A DNA stretch of 64,000 bases, taken from the NCBI GenBank assembly GCA_934648845.1, contig CAKUFS010000002.1, forward strand, positions 1 through 64,000, read 5' to 3'. The notes below the pieces were generated by a model, which saw nothing but the letters and a program-made list of their open reading frames with translations, made no database searches and was not told the origin of the DNA. Origin of the DNA: an uncultured Eggerthellaceae bacterium (GTDB lineage: Bacteria > Actinomycetota > Coriobacteriia > Coriobacteriales > Eggerthellaceae). Made by a program: the position numbers and the translations under genes. Below, piece after piece: positions 43,755-52,157 of this stretch; positions within the stretch are counted from its first letter, which is position 1; every line of letters begins with the position of its first letter.

Positions 43755-44627
43755 ATGGAATCTGGCATTGCTCAGGGCATCGAGCAGTTTTCGCTAGCGC
43801 TGTTCACCACGTTCGCGCCAGCGGCAGTGGTGGCATTCATCCTGCTCACCCTTTACGGCGTTGTGTATGTAAAGGAAGAGGAAACGCGCAAGCGCCTTCA
43901 CCATTTTCTTATCATTCCGCTGGCATTTTGCCTGATAGGACTCATTGCATCCACTAATCATCTGGGGAAACCCGCAAACGCCCTGTACGTTCTTGCGGGC
44001 ATTGGGCGCTCCCCGCTTTCCAACGAAGTTGCGGCTTCCGTGGCATTTGCCGGCGTGGCATGGATTTACTGGCTAGCCGGCTTCAGCGAGCGCGTGAGCG
44101 TGCGCCAACTGCGCATTGCCATTCCACTTGCCATGGTGGCGGGCATCGCGCAAATCTGGTTCACGTCAAACGCGTACAACATTGAAACCATCTCAAGCTG
44201 GTCGCTTGCATTCACGCAGATAAACCAAATACTGAGCGCACTTCTGGGCGGCTCGTTCCTCTTTCTGTTCACGCTTGCCATGGCCGATCAAGATTGCGAC
44301 GCGCCCATTCTGCTCACAACACTCATCTGCGCAGGCACCTCAACGGCAGCGTTCCTTGTCTCCGAGCTTATCCAGAGCAGCTATTTCTACGAACTGACCA
44401 GCTCTACCACGCCCCTGGTCGAAGTCTTCCCGCAATATCCCCTGCTCATTGCTGCGTCAACACTCCTGCTCATAGCGGCGGTTATCCTCACGTTGCTCTG
44501 GAAGCGTCAAGGGCGCCTGCTGAATCGAAAATGCGCCACCATCGCACTCGTTTTGGCGCTGGGCGGCGTTTTCGTCGCGCGCTTCTCGTTCTATTGCGCG
44601 TATCTGAACGTAGGGCTGGTGGTGTAA
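43755..44627 (+). CDS. orphan DmsC-like membrane anchor
   Basis: 290 residues, about eight hydrophobic segments. STNHLGKPANALYVL and GRSPLSNEVA match the same motifs in the DmsC at 37768, so this is a paralogue. No dmsA or dmsB accompanies it on this strand. AAAGGAGGCG precedes the ATG, and its stop codon directly abuts the LuxR start. It may give a second quinol-linked anchor to the neighbouring DmsAB, or pass electrons to or from the radical SAM protein; both ideas are inference. Confidence 0.85.
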   Translation: MESGIAQGIEQFSLALFTTFAPAAVVAFILLTLYGVVYVKEEETRKRLHHFLIIPLAFCLIGLIASTNHLGKPANALYVLAGIGRSPLSNEVAASVAFAGVAWIYWLAGFSERVSVRQLRIAIPLAMVAGIAQIWFTSNAYNIETISSWSLAFTQINQILSALLGGSFLFLFTLAMADQDCDAPILLTTLICAGTSTAAFLVSELIQSSYFYELTSSTTPLVEVFPQYPLLIAASTLLLIAAVILTLLWKRQGRLLNRKCATIALVLALGGVFVARFSFYCAYLNVGLVV

Positions 44628-46505
44628 ATGGCCACAATCCGAGGCGCACTGCGCACGCCTGGCTTCGATATTGCCATTTTGGGATACGCATTGTTCCTGG
44701 TCATCAACGCATGCTCGCTGTGGGGCGGCGTGTTCCCCTTCTTTCCGCACGAATTTCATGGCGAAGAAGTCACGTTCGCATTCATGCTGGCGCAGTCCAT
44801 GGCGTCGCTGCTCACGTATATCGTTATCCTGGTATGCTCGTTCAAGGTGCCCTCTATCGTAGCGAAGTCGCTGCACGGCGTTTCGTCGTTTCCGGCGTTT
44901 CTAGGTGGTGCGCTGCTGATTGCCGCGCTGTACCTGCCCGAATGGCGCGTGGCGCTGGTCACCGTTGCCGGCTGCTGCATGGGCGCGGGCGGCACGCTGC
45001 TGTCACTCGTATGGGCACGCTATTTCTCGGCGGAAAGCACCGACCGCGGCAACTTCTTCATTTTGACGGGCACGTTTTGCGCACCGCTGCTGTTCGCGCT
45101 GCTGTACCTGGTCCCCCAAGCGGTACGCGTCTTTTTGATCCCGCTCATTTTCGTGCCGCTGTGCGGTCTGTCAGTGCTGCTGTCGTTCCGTAAACTGAAC
45201 AAGGACCTGCCCATTTTCCAGGACGATCCGCGCACGAACGTGCCCGTGTATGTGCGCATCGTACGCGTATACTGGAAAAGCGCGTTTGCCATTGGCACCA
45301 TGGGATTCGCATCGGGTCTGGTGCGCTCCATTGCCGTGGCGGATGTTCGTTTGGGCGACATCACGAACGTAGCATCGTTTCTGGGGTTGTTCATTGTCGC
45401 GGGTCTTATGCTTTTGCTATGGCAGCGCCGCTCGTTCGCATTGAACCTACATTTCGTGTTTATGGTTTCATTTCCTCTGGTGGCAGTCTGTCTTGCCTTC
45501 TTCCCGTTTGTCGAAGGCAAAACACTCGCATTCATCAGCGGCATAGTGTTCCTGCTGTTTTCCCTGGCCAATATCATCGTCATGCTGCAAAGCGCGCATA
45601 TCTGCCTGAACCGAGGCTGCAATCCGTTTTTCGTGTACGGCTTCTTCGGGTCGATTGTAGGGCTCCTGCAAAACGGAGGCTTTATTTTCGGGCATATTGC
45701 CATGGCAAATCAATTATTTGGCGAACAGACTCCGTTTGCCATGTCCGTCATGGGCCTTTTGGTGCTGACCATCACGCTGTACGCATTCGTGGGAAGAAGC
45801 GAGCGTTTCACCAGCAAGCTGCCGCAATACGATAACGTGGAATTCATCTCGTTCGGCATGAAACCCGGACAGCGCGGACGCATGATGGCGTATCTCGCAG
45901 CACCAGCCGCTCCCGTGGACCAAGAGCTTGACAGCAGCGTTTTTGCAGATGACACCATACATTTGAGCGAAGGCGAATACCAGGTAGTCACCAACAGCGC
46001 CACTACTGCCTTGCAAAAAGAAGATGCGGATGCAGCCGTTGCGAACGGCAACGCGAACAGCAACAACGCGGAAGGCAGCGAAGCGCATGGAGAAGCGCAC
46101 GCCGCAAACGCCGCTGCGGGAGCGGGCATGACCACCAGCGCCGGCGCAAACGCAGCCGCAGACACCGGCGCAAGCAACAAGCGTGAGGCAAAAAGCGCAC
46201 AAGCCGAAACGCGTCGCACGGCACGCAACCCCTTCCCCGACGACATGTATCAATCAATGGAAAAAGGACCGAGCCGCATTACCCTGCGCTGCAAGATTCT
46301 TCAAGAAGAATATCGCCTGACCAGCCGCGAAACGGAAATCATGGAGCTTATCGTGCGCGGTTACAGCGTTGCGCGCATTGCCCAGGAACACGTTGTGTCC
46401 GAGAACACGGTGCGCACCCATTACAAGCACATTTACGCAAAATTGGGCATCCACAAAAAGCAAGAGCTCATTGCCATGGTGGATGCCCTGAAAGATACGA
46501 TATAA
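44628..46505 (+). CDS. LuxR-family regulator with N-terminal multi-spanning membrane domain
   Basis: 625 residues. Residues 1-~405 form about twelve membrane segments of MFS-like look; ~430-545 is an Ala/Ser/Asn-rich linker; 555-620 is a LuxR-type helix-turn-helix (YRLTSRETEIMELIVRGYS, VSENTVRTHYKHIYAKLGIH). This architecture is abundant in Eggerthellaceae, often beside respiratory oxidoreductase genes. It probably senses a ligand at the membrane and regulates the adjacent operons. Start abuts the preceding stop codon. Confidence 0.9.
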   Translation: MATIRGALRTPGFDIAILGYALFLVINACSLWGGVFPFFPHEFHGEEVTFAFMLAQSMASLLTYIVILVCSFKVPSIVAKSLHGVSSFPAFLGGALLIAALYLPEWRVALVTVAGCCMGAGGTLLSLVWARYFSAESTDRGNFFILTGTFCAPLLFALLYLVPQAVRVFLIPLIFVPLCGLSVLLSFRKLNKDLPIFQDDPRTNVPVYVRIVRVYWKSAFAIGTMGFASGLVRSIAVADVRLGDITNVASFLGLFIVAGLMLLLWQRRSFALNLHFVFMVSFPLVAVCLAFFPFVEGKTLAFISGIVFLLFSLANIIVMLQSAHICLNRGCNPFFVYGFFGSIVGLLQNGGFIFGHIAMANQLFGEQTPFAMSVMGLLVLTITLYAFVGRSERFTSKLPQYDNVEFISFGMKPGQRGRMMAYLAAPAAPVDQELDSSVFADDTIHLSEGEYQVVTNSATTALQKEDADAAVANGNANSNNAEGSEAHGEAHAANAAAGAGMTTSAGANAAADTGASNKREAKSAQAETRRTARNPFPDDMYQSMEKGPSRITLRCKILQEEYRLTSRETEIMELIVRGYSVARIAQEHVVSENTVRTHYKHIYAKLGIHKKQELIAMVDALKDTI

Positions 46506-46578
46506 CCGCAAAGCCGGCGCGGGCGCAGGTGCGCATCGCGCCGCACGTACGGCCAGCCAACACGCGAACGACCAAGCT

Positions 46579-46631
46579 GCCAGCCATGCAGCGTCAATGC
46601 GATGCGCTTGCCCATGCTGGCTTTTTCTTTT
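46579..46631 (+). terminator. terminator after the LuxR gene
   Basis: GCCAGCCATG (46579-46588) and CATGCTGGC (46613-46621) pair with one bulge, followed by TTTTTCTTTT. Confidence 0.65.
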
Positions 46632-46689
46632 CGGGAGCAGCGTTGCGAGCGTTATTGCGACCGCCGTCTCCGTGCGAATCCTTGATCCG

Positions 46690-47991
46690 CTAGCCGCGAA
46701 CCTCCGCCTGAATGCGCTGCGTACGCTCGACAACTTGAGCCTTCGCCGCTTCAACATCGATGGTCGGCCAAGCGCCATCGCGATACACCACAGCGCCATC
46801 GCACATCGTAAGCACCACATCGCTTCCATGACCTGCGTAAACGATGTTTACCAGCGGCGCTGTCATGGGGCACCACGAAGGACCGGTCACATCCAACACG
46901 CAAAGATCGGCCTTGAAGCCTTCCTTCACCAAACCGCAATCCGTACGGCCCTGGGCCACAGCGCCATTGCGCGTTGCCGCCGCAAGCACCTGCTCGGGCG
47001 TGACCACCGCAGGGTCAAGCTTGTTGCCCTTGGGCAGAAGCGCCATCAAGTACATGTCCTGGAACATGTCGTGGTTGTTGTTCGATGCCATGCCGTCGGT
47101 GCCCAAACATACGTTCACGCCTGCGTCCAACAACTCGGCGATAGGAGCAAAACCGCTGGCCAGCTTCATGTTCGATGCCGGATTCAGCGCCACGGAAACG
47201 CCTTTTTTCGCCAGCAGCACAATATCGTCGTCGCTTAGCCATACGCAATGCGCCGCCGTCATGGGAACATCGAATGCGCCCAGCGAGTCGAACCACTGAG
47301 CGGGCGTCATGCCGTTGTGACGGTCCTTGCAATCCTGCACTTCCGATGCCGTTTCCGCCAGATGGATTTGCATGCCAACGCCGTTTTTCTTTGCCCATTC
47401 CACAACGCTTTTGCAGGTCACGTCGTTGTTCGTGTACTCCGCATGCACGCACGCCTCGAACTTGATGCGGCCGTTCGCTTCGCCATTGTGGTTCGCAATG
47501 CCGTCTTCCATTTCAGCGAAACACGGGAATTCGGAAATATCCTTGGGTTCAAACGCAAGCGGACTCGTGCACAGATTCGCCTTCATGCCCGCTTCGCAAA
47601 CAGCCTGCGCGCGCTCGGGCGTGTGATAATACATGTCAGAGAAGGAGACGCAGCCGTAGCGTGCCATTTCCGCGCAGGACAGAAGCGTTGCCCAGTAATT
47701 ATCCTCGGGCGTCATTTTCGCCTCGAACGGCCACACCATGTCGTTCAGCCATGCCTGAAGCGGCAAGTTTTCCGCGTAACCGCGCAGAAGCGTCATGGGA
47801 GCATGCGCATGCAGGTTGTAAAGCGCTGGCATAAGCAGGCGACCTGCACCTTCGTACACTTCGCCGAAGTCTGCGGCGTTTTCGGGAGCGCAATCGCCCA
47901 CGTATTCAATGCGATCGTCGCGCACGCCAACCCACTGGTGTTCCTTGCATTCGAAATTCTCGTCAACCAAAGTGATGTCTGCAAACAGCAT
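46690..47991 (-). CDS. mtaD: 5-methylthioadenosine/S-adenosylhomocysteine deaminase
   Basis: 433 residues of the amidohydrolase superfamily. Metal site NLHAHAPMTLLRGY (HxH), ETASEVQDC, AAHCVWLSDDD and late TDGMASNNNHDMF all fit the MtaD/SsnA-like adenosine-deaminating group. It would convert MTA or SAH (by-products of SAM use) to the inosyl forms. The many SAM-dependent and radical SAM enzymes in the window produce related by-products. AGAGGACGAC precedes the ATG. Confidence 0.88.
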   Translation of the reverse strand: MLFADITLVDENFECKEHQWVGVRDDRIEYVGDCAPENAADFGEVYEGAGRLLMPALYNLHAHAPMTLLRGYAENLPLQAWLNDMVWPFEAKMTPEDNYWATLLSCAEMARYGCVSFSDMYYHTPERAQAVCEAGMKANLCTSPLAFEPKDISEFPCFAEMEDGIANHNGEANGRIKFEACVHAEYTNNDVTCKSVVEWAKKNGVGMQIHLAETASEVQDCKDRHNGMTPAQWFDSLGAFDVPMTAAHCVWLSDDDIVLLAKKGVSVALNPASNMKLASGFAPIAELLDAGVNVCLGTDGMASNNNHDMFQDMYLMALLPKGNKLDPAVVTPEQVLAAATRNGAVAQGRTDCGLVKEGFKADLCVLDVTGPSWCPMTAPLVNIVYAGHGSDVVLTMCDGAVVYRDGAWPTIDVEAAKAQVVERTQRIQAEVRG

Positions 47992-48447
47992 GTCGTCCTC
48001 TTTCTGTCGGCTCTTTCTTATTGATCCGCTGGCTTTTATCTGTCAATCCGCTGGTTCTTCCTGGCACTTATACGTCAGCCGTTCCCGGCCGCCTTCTTGC
48101 ATCGGCTCGTTCCAACTGATTGCTCGGCGACTGGTCCAACGGCTTTCTCGCCGGGCCTCCCGACCGTTTCCCGCCGGGCACCAACGTCTTCCCACCGGGA
48201 TTCCCCAGCTTCCTCGCAAATCTTCATCCACCCGTCCAGCGCGCCCCTTTGGTGCGTACTCAAAGCGCGCCTGCAACACACCTCCGTGTTAGATTCGCTC
48301 TTATAATTGCATGACGTTATAGTAACCGCACACAGAAGCTTTCGCAAAGCATTCTTTGCATATGGTATGATGCGGGAAGTAAATTTTTAGCAGTGACACA
48401 CCTCGAGTGCTACCCGAGTTGCCACTTCACGAGAGAAAGAGGCATCA
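47992..48447. other. intergenic region mtaD / mrp
   Basis: 456 bp between divergent genes. No gene is seen. TATAAT at 48302-48307 and TATGAT at 48366-48371 are possible -10 boxes for the Mrp gene without convincing -35 partners. The stretch 48000-48290 is Pro/Arg-coding-like noise in all frames, with several imperfect CCGGG-type repeats. Confidence 0.5.
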
Positions 48448-49317
48448 ATGTCTGAATGCAGTGGACATTGCAGCAGCTGCGGCGAAGAGGGCTGCGGCGA
48501 ACGCGAGGCCGGCCCTCGCTTCATGGCGCAAAACAAAAAGTCCAACATCAAGAAGGTCATCGGCGTTGTTTCCGGTAAGGGCGGCGTGGGCAAGTCCAGC
48601 GTTTGCTCCATGCTGGCTTCCGAAATGAACAAGCGCGGCTACAAAGTAGGCATCCTGGACGCCGACGTAACCGGTCCTTCCATCCCCCGCACCTTTGGCG
48701 TGACGGGCGGCAAGATGAGCGCGTGCGAAGACGGCCTGATTCCCGCCGAAACCGAAAGCGGCATCAAAGTCATGTCCGTGAACCTGCTGCTCCCGCAAGA
48801 GGATACCCCTGTTGCATGGCGCGGTCCCGTGGTTTCGGGCATCATCAGCCAGTTCTGGAACGAAGTATGCTGGGGCGACATCGACTACATGTTCGTTGAC
48901 ATGCCTCCGGGAACTTCCGACGTGTTCCTGACTGTGTTCCAGAGCCTGCCGGTCGATGGCATTGTCACCGTTTCCGCACCTCAGGAGCTTGTTGCCATGA
49001 TCGTGGGCAAGGCTGTGAACCTGGCTGGTTCCGTGGGCGTTCCTGTGGTTGGCCTGGTTGAGAACATGGCATACTACAAGTGCGACGAGTGCGGCAAAGA
49101 GCACCACATCTTCGGCGAGCCCCAGGGTGCTGCCGTGGCCGAGAAGTACAGCATTCCCGCTGTTGCCACGCTGCCGATTGACCCCAGCGTTGCGCAGCTG
49201 TGCGACACGGGCAAGATCGAGGAATATGCCATCAATGGTGCTCTTGACCCCGTTTTGGAGGCCGTCGAGAAAGCATTCCGCGAAGAAGCACACGAAGAAG
49301 AAACCGCTACTGAATAG
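48448..49317 (+). CDS. Mrp/NBP35-family Fe-S carrier ATPase
   Basis: 289 residues. N-terminal cysteine cluster CSGHCSSCGEEGC, deviant Walker A VSGKGGVGKSS, Walker B-like DYMFVDMPPGTSD and the metal-binding CxxC in YKCDECGKEHHIFG. Such P-loop ATPases assemble and deliver [4Fe-4S] clusters. With the many Fe-S and radical SAM enzymes nearby this would be a general supply factor. AAAGAGGCATCA precedes the ATG. A terminator follows at 49423. Confidence 0.93.
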   Translation: MSECSGHCSSCGEEGCGEREAGPRFMAQNKKSNIKKVIGVVSGKGGVGKSSVCSMLASEMNKRGYKVGILDADVTGPSIPRTFGVTGGKMSACEDGLIPAETESGIKVMSVNLLLPQEDTPVAWRGPVVSGIISQFWNEVCWGDIDYMFVDMPPGTSDVFLTVFQSLPVDGIVTVSAPQELVAMIVGKAVNLAGSVGVPVVGLVENMAYYKCDECGKEHHIFGEPQGAAVAEKYSIPAVATLPIDPSVAQLCDTGKIEEYAINGALDPVLEAVEKAFREEAHEEETATE

Positions 49318-49422
49318 CGCGCCTTCCCACGTGCAGCAGGCGCCCCGACGTGCTCTCGCGAAGCGAACTGCCGAAGGCTCCTGCGAAGCAGCCCGTTAAA
49401 GGTGCCCGCAAAGCGAACCCTC

Positions 49423-49457
49423 AAAAGCGCGATGGACTCACTGTCCGTCGCGCTTTT
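49423..49457 (+). terminator. Rho-independent terminator after the Mrp gene
   Basis: AAAAGCGCGA (49423-49432) and TCGCGCTTTT (49448-49457) are fully complementary and followed by T residues. Its last base is the first base of the hairpin repeat 49457-49489, so the repeat sits exactly at the terminator's T-tract. Confidence 0.75.
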
Positions 49458-49489
49458 TGTTGACAAATTACCCCACCTTTTGTCAACAA
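49457..49489. repeat. 33-nt hairpin repeat, copy 2
   Basis: Identical over all 33 bases to 214-246. With the reversed copy at 49718-49749 it encloses the inverted repeat 49555-49674. Confidence 0.85.
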
Positions 49490-49554
49490 TTTGCGCGGCG
49501 TAGTCTGGGCTGCACCTTCTCTGATGCGATGCCGCCCAACAGCGTGGGCGGCAT

Positions 49555-49674
49555 GATAAAAACGACCCGCTTTTCGGTGGATTTTCTTCTTTTCAATCGT
49601 CGAAAACCGTCATTTCCCCAGGTCGCATAAAAGTTAGCCAAGGCAAACCCACAGAAAAGCGGGTCGTTTTTATC
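49555..49674. repeat. nested inverted repeat with 26-bp arms
   Basis: GATAAAAACGACCCGCTTTT starts the left arm (49555-49580); the right arm (49649-49674) is its complement with a single mismatch over 26 bp. The 68-bp centre holds no gene. The arms lie symmetrically inside the outer hairpin repeats, making a palindrome within a palindrome of about 290 bp. Confidence 0.8.
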
Positions 49675-49717
49675 AGGGCAGGAAAACTCTGTCGCTTTTC
49701 GGCTTTGATCGGAGGAA

Positions 49718-49749
49718 TTGTTGACAAAAGGTGGGGTAATTTGTCAACA
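49718..49749. repeat. 33-nt hairpin repeat, copy 3 (inverted)
   Basis: Reverse complement of the repeat at 214 and 49457 (loop AGGTGGGGTAA), except for the last base. The stop codon of the short minus-strand frame 49744-49971 lies within its stem. Confidence 0.85.
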
Positions 49750-49971
49750 GTCGATGTGTTCCCGTTCAGCGCGTTCCTGCGCAATGCGCTCTTTCGCACG
49801 CGCAAGATCTTCGGCGGCAACCGCTTCCATCACTTCTTCCACATGGCTCTTGATGCCGAAAAGGGTGCGCGTGGAATTCATCACCTGCGGACGCTTCCCT
49901 TGCGCCTCGGCCCCAAGAAGCTGCCGCATTGTTTCCCATTGACGCTGGAAATCGCGCTCCGACTGAACCAT
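49744..49971 (-). CDS. short helical protein, possibly truncated by a repeat
   Basis: 75 residues, rich in Glu, Arg, Gln and Ala (VQSERDFQRQWETMRQLL; HVEEVMEAVAAEDLARAKER), with the codon pattern of a real gene and predicted to be all helix. A GGGGGCAG lies before the ATG, which is weak. The stop codon TGA falls inside the hairpin repeat 49718-49749, so the original C-terminus may have been lost when the repeat arrived. No family recognised. Confidence 0.45.
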   Translation of the reverse strand: MVQSERDFQRQWETMRQLLGAEAQGKRPQVMNSTRTLFGIKSHVEEVMEAVAAEDLARAKERIAQERAEREHIDC

Positions 49972-50185
49972 CTGCCCCCGCTCTCGAACTTATTTTCCCT
50001 GCGCAACATTATGCTGCACATCCAAATATACCGTAGCACACCTGCCCGCTCCGTGGTGCATCCGACAACGGTTTACATCCTACGCACAAACGTAAGAGAA
50101 TGGCAATCAGACCTGGGCAAAGGCATGTAGATAGCGCGCTGCCGCATGTGCGAAAAAACAAATATGCTAAACTGTGCAGTTAGCA

Positions 50186-50279
50186 TTTCGGACTTGGGGA
50201 AGCAGGTGAAAATCCTGCACGGTCCCGCCACTGTGAAACGGCTGTTCAGCGGTCGTAAAGTCAGATTACCATGCCGAAA
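50186..50279 (+). ncRNA. cobalamin (B12) riboswitch
   Basis: Conserved core GGGGAAGCAGGTGAAAATCC, then GGTCCCGCCACTGTGA, then the B12-box-like AGTCAGATTACCATGCC. TTTCGG (50186-50191) and CCGAAA (50274-50279) can close the P1 helix. A small hairpin TGCTAA/TTAGCA lies just before it (50165-50185). Downstream, hairpin CCTTCTGCG/CGCAGAAGG (50321-50346) and the pairing CAAGCGG (50347) with CCGCTTG (50408) may form the expression platform, ending about 25 nt before the ribosome binding site GGGGGAGG. It should switch off the uptake/synthesis operon when cobalamin is plentiful. Confidence 0.92.
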
Positions 50280-50451
50280 CGCGCCAAGGTACGCGCCGGA
50301 TTTGCGCGGATGGGCAATCCCCTTCTGCGTAAAAAAGCGCAGAAGGCAAGCGGTTGATTTGCACGAAGCTTCGCGCGCAGGACACTCCATGCGCGGCATC
50401 CGCAAAGCCGCTTGCGAAACAAATCGGGATGCCCACCAGGGGGAGGTTTTT

Positions 50452-50886
50452 ATGAAGAAGATTACGGTAGTTCTGAGCGTTATGAGCGCTCTTGTTTTGT
50501 CCCTGTGCTTGCTTGCCGGCTGCGGCGCAAAGCAAGAACCGGTCACCGTCGAAAACGGCGTTATCCAAGAAACGGGAACGTACAAAGTACCCGCAACGCT
50601 TGAAGGCGGATCCGGCAAAGCCACCATCGAATCCCCCGCAACCGTTACGGTTGACGCCAACGGCATGACGGCCACCATCGTGTGGAGCAGCTCAAGCTAC
50701 GACCTTATGGTTGTCAACGATACCGAATACCGTCCGACCTCAACTTCGGGCAAGTCCACGTTTGAAATCCCGGTAGCATCGCTTGACGCGCTGCTCGAAG
50801 TACAAGCGGAAACCACCGCTATGGCCATGCCCCACCTGATTGATTACACCATCACGTTCGATGCATCCGACGCAAAGGCAGCGTAG
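50452..50886 (+). CDS. small lipoprotein of the cobalamin operon
   Basis: 144 residues. Lipoprotein signal with lipobox LLAGC. The mature part has a single beta-rich domain: GTYKVPATLEGGSGKATIE, TATIVWSSSSYDLMVV, STFEIPVASLD, then IDYTITF. It resembles NEAT-like or iron-transport-associated small domains; this likeness is from memory of motif style. As first gene after the B12 riboswitch and 4 bp before the BtuF-like gene, it probably assists corrinoid capture at the cell surface. GGGGGAGG precedes the ATG. Confidence 0.8.
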   Translation: MKKITVVLSVMSALVLSLCLLAGCGAKQEPVTVENGVIQETGTYKVPATLEGGSGKATIESPATVTVDANGMTATIVWSSSSYDLMVVNDTEYRPTSTSGKSTFEIPVASLDALLEVQAETTAMAMPHLIDYTITFDASDAKAA

Positions 50887-50890
50887 GTCC

Positions 50891-52141
50891 ATGAAACACA
50901 TCTACGCCCCCGCGGCGCACAACATTACAGCTGGAGCCTCCGAAACCGCCGAAGTCGCAACAACGGCAGCGAAAACCGGTAAGACCGCAACCTTCGCAAA
51001 ACGCGTCGCGCTTATTGCGGCGACCTGCGCCCTTGCCCTGGGCCTGCTTTCCAGCTGCTCGCAAGTAAACGACGGCGAAGGATTCCACAACACCGACATA
51101 GGCTGTGGCTGGGAACCGGAAAGCTCCCTTGAGCTGCATTACGCAAAAGGCTTCACGGTGGATTACTACGAAGGCGGCTACAAGCTGGTCTGCATCGAGG
51201 GCAACCAGCGCTTTCTGGTAGTGCCCGAAGGCGCAACAGCGCCTGAAGGCTTGTCTCCCGACATCAACGTGCTGCAGCAACCGCTTGATAACTTGTACTT
51301 GGTGGCAACGGACACATTTTGCCTGTTCGATGCGCTGGACGCGCTCGACACCGTGTCGCTTTCCGGCGTTACCGCCGATGGTCTGTACGTTGAGCGTGCT
51401 TCCCAAGCAATCGCTTCGGGCGCCATCAAATACGGCGGCAAGTACCGCGAGCCCGACTACGAGCTCATCTTGTCCACCGGCTGCCCCCTGGCCATTGAAT
51501 CGACCATGATCGACCACTCCCCCACAGTGAAAGAACGCCTGACCGACCTGGGCTGCACCGTGCTCATTGAGAAGTCCAGCCTGGAGACCGAGCCTCTTGG
51601 ACGCACGGAGTGGGTCAAGCTCTATGGCGCGCTGCTGAACAAGGAAGACGTGGCCCAAAGCGTATTTGAAGAACAGGAAAGCCTGGTCAAAGCGCTGGAA
51701 AACGAAAAAGCAACGGACAAGACCGTGGCATTTTTCTACATCAACTCGAACGGCGCCGCCGTGGTGCGCAAGCCGGGCGATTACGTGACGCGCATGATTG
51801 AGATGGCCGGCGGCACGTACATCTTCACCGACCTGGGCGGCGAAGACACCGCAACTTCCACCGTAAACATGGAGATGGAAACGTTCTACGCGCAGGCGAA
51901 AGACGCCGACATCCTTATCTACAATGCCACCATTGACGGCGGCGTAAGCTCGGTTGATCAGCTGATTGCAAAGAATCCCCTTCTGGCGGAATTCAAGTCA
52001 GTCGAAAACGGAAACGTATGGTGCACCGACAAGAACATGTACCAGCAAATGGTTGAAACGGGCGTCATCGTATCGAACTTGCACACCATTTTCACTGATG
52101 AGAGCGCTGAAGTGCTCGATTTCGCTTATCGATTGAACTAG
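50891..52141 (+). CDS. BtuF-like corrinoid-binding lipoprotein (ABC transporter)
   Basis: 416 residues. The hydrophobic signal core is at about 38-52, with lipobox LLSSC (Cys56); the n-region before it is unusually long (about 37 residues). The mature domain has the two-lobe PeriplaBP_2 fold (LDALDTVSLSGVT; VKERLTDLGCTVLIEK; RMIEMAGGTYIFTDLGG; AKDADILIYN). Followed by permease and ATPase genes, under the B12 riboswitch, so cobalamin or a precursor is the likely ligand. Confidence 0.87.
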   Translation: MKHIYAPAAHNITAGASETAEVATTAAKTGKTATFAKRVALIAATCALALGLLSSCSQVNDGEGFHNTDIGCGWEPESSLELHYAKGFTVDYYEGGYKLVCIEGNQRFLVVPEGATAPEGLSPDINVLQQPLDNLYLVATDTFCLFDALDALDTVSLSGVTADGLYVERASQAIASGAIKYGGKYREPDYELILSTGCPLAIESTMIDHSPTVKERLTDLGCTVLIEKSSLETEPLGRTEWVKLYGALLNKEDVAQSVFEEQESLVKALENEKATDKTVAFFYINSNGAAVVRKPGDYVTRMIEMAGGTYIFTDLGGEDTATSTVNMEMETFYAQAKDADILIYNATIDGGVSSVDQLIAKNPLLAEFKSVENGNVWCTDKNMYQQMVETGVIVSNLHTIFTDESAEVLDFAYRLN

Positions 52142-52157
52142 GAGACGAATCAAATCC

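Noticed and set aside
46003..46829. Minus-strand frames opposite the end of the LuxR gene
   Set aside because: They are shadows of the Ala/Asn-rich linker and helix-turn-helix of the LuxR protein and cross its terminator.
50146..50451. Upstream extension of the small lipoprotein through the riboswitch
   Set aside because: The open frame passes through the conserved riboswitch; the lipoprotein signal starts at the ATG at 50452 right after GGGGGAGG.
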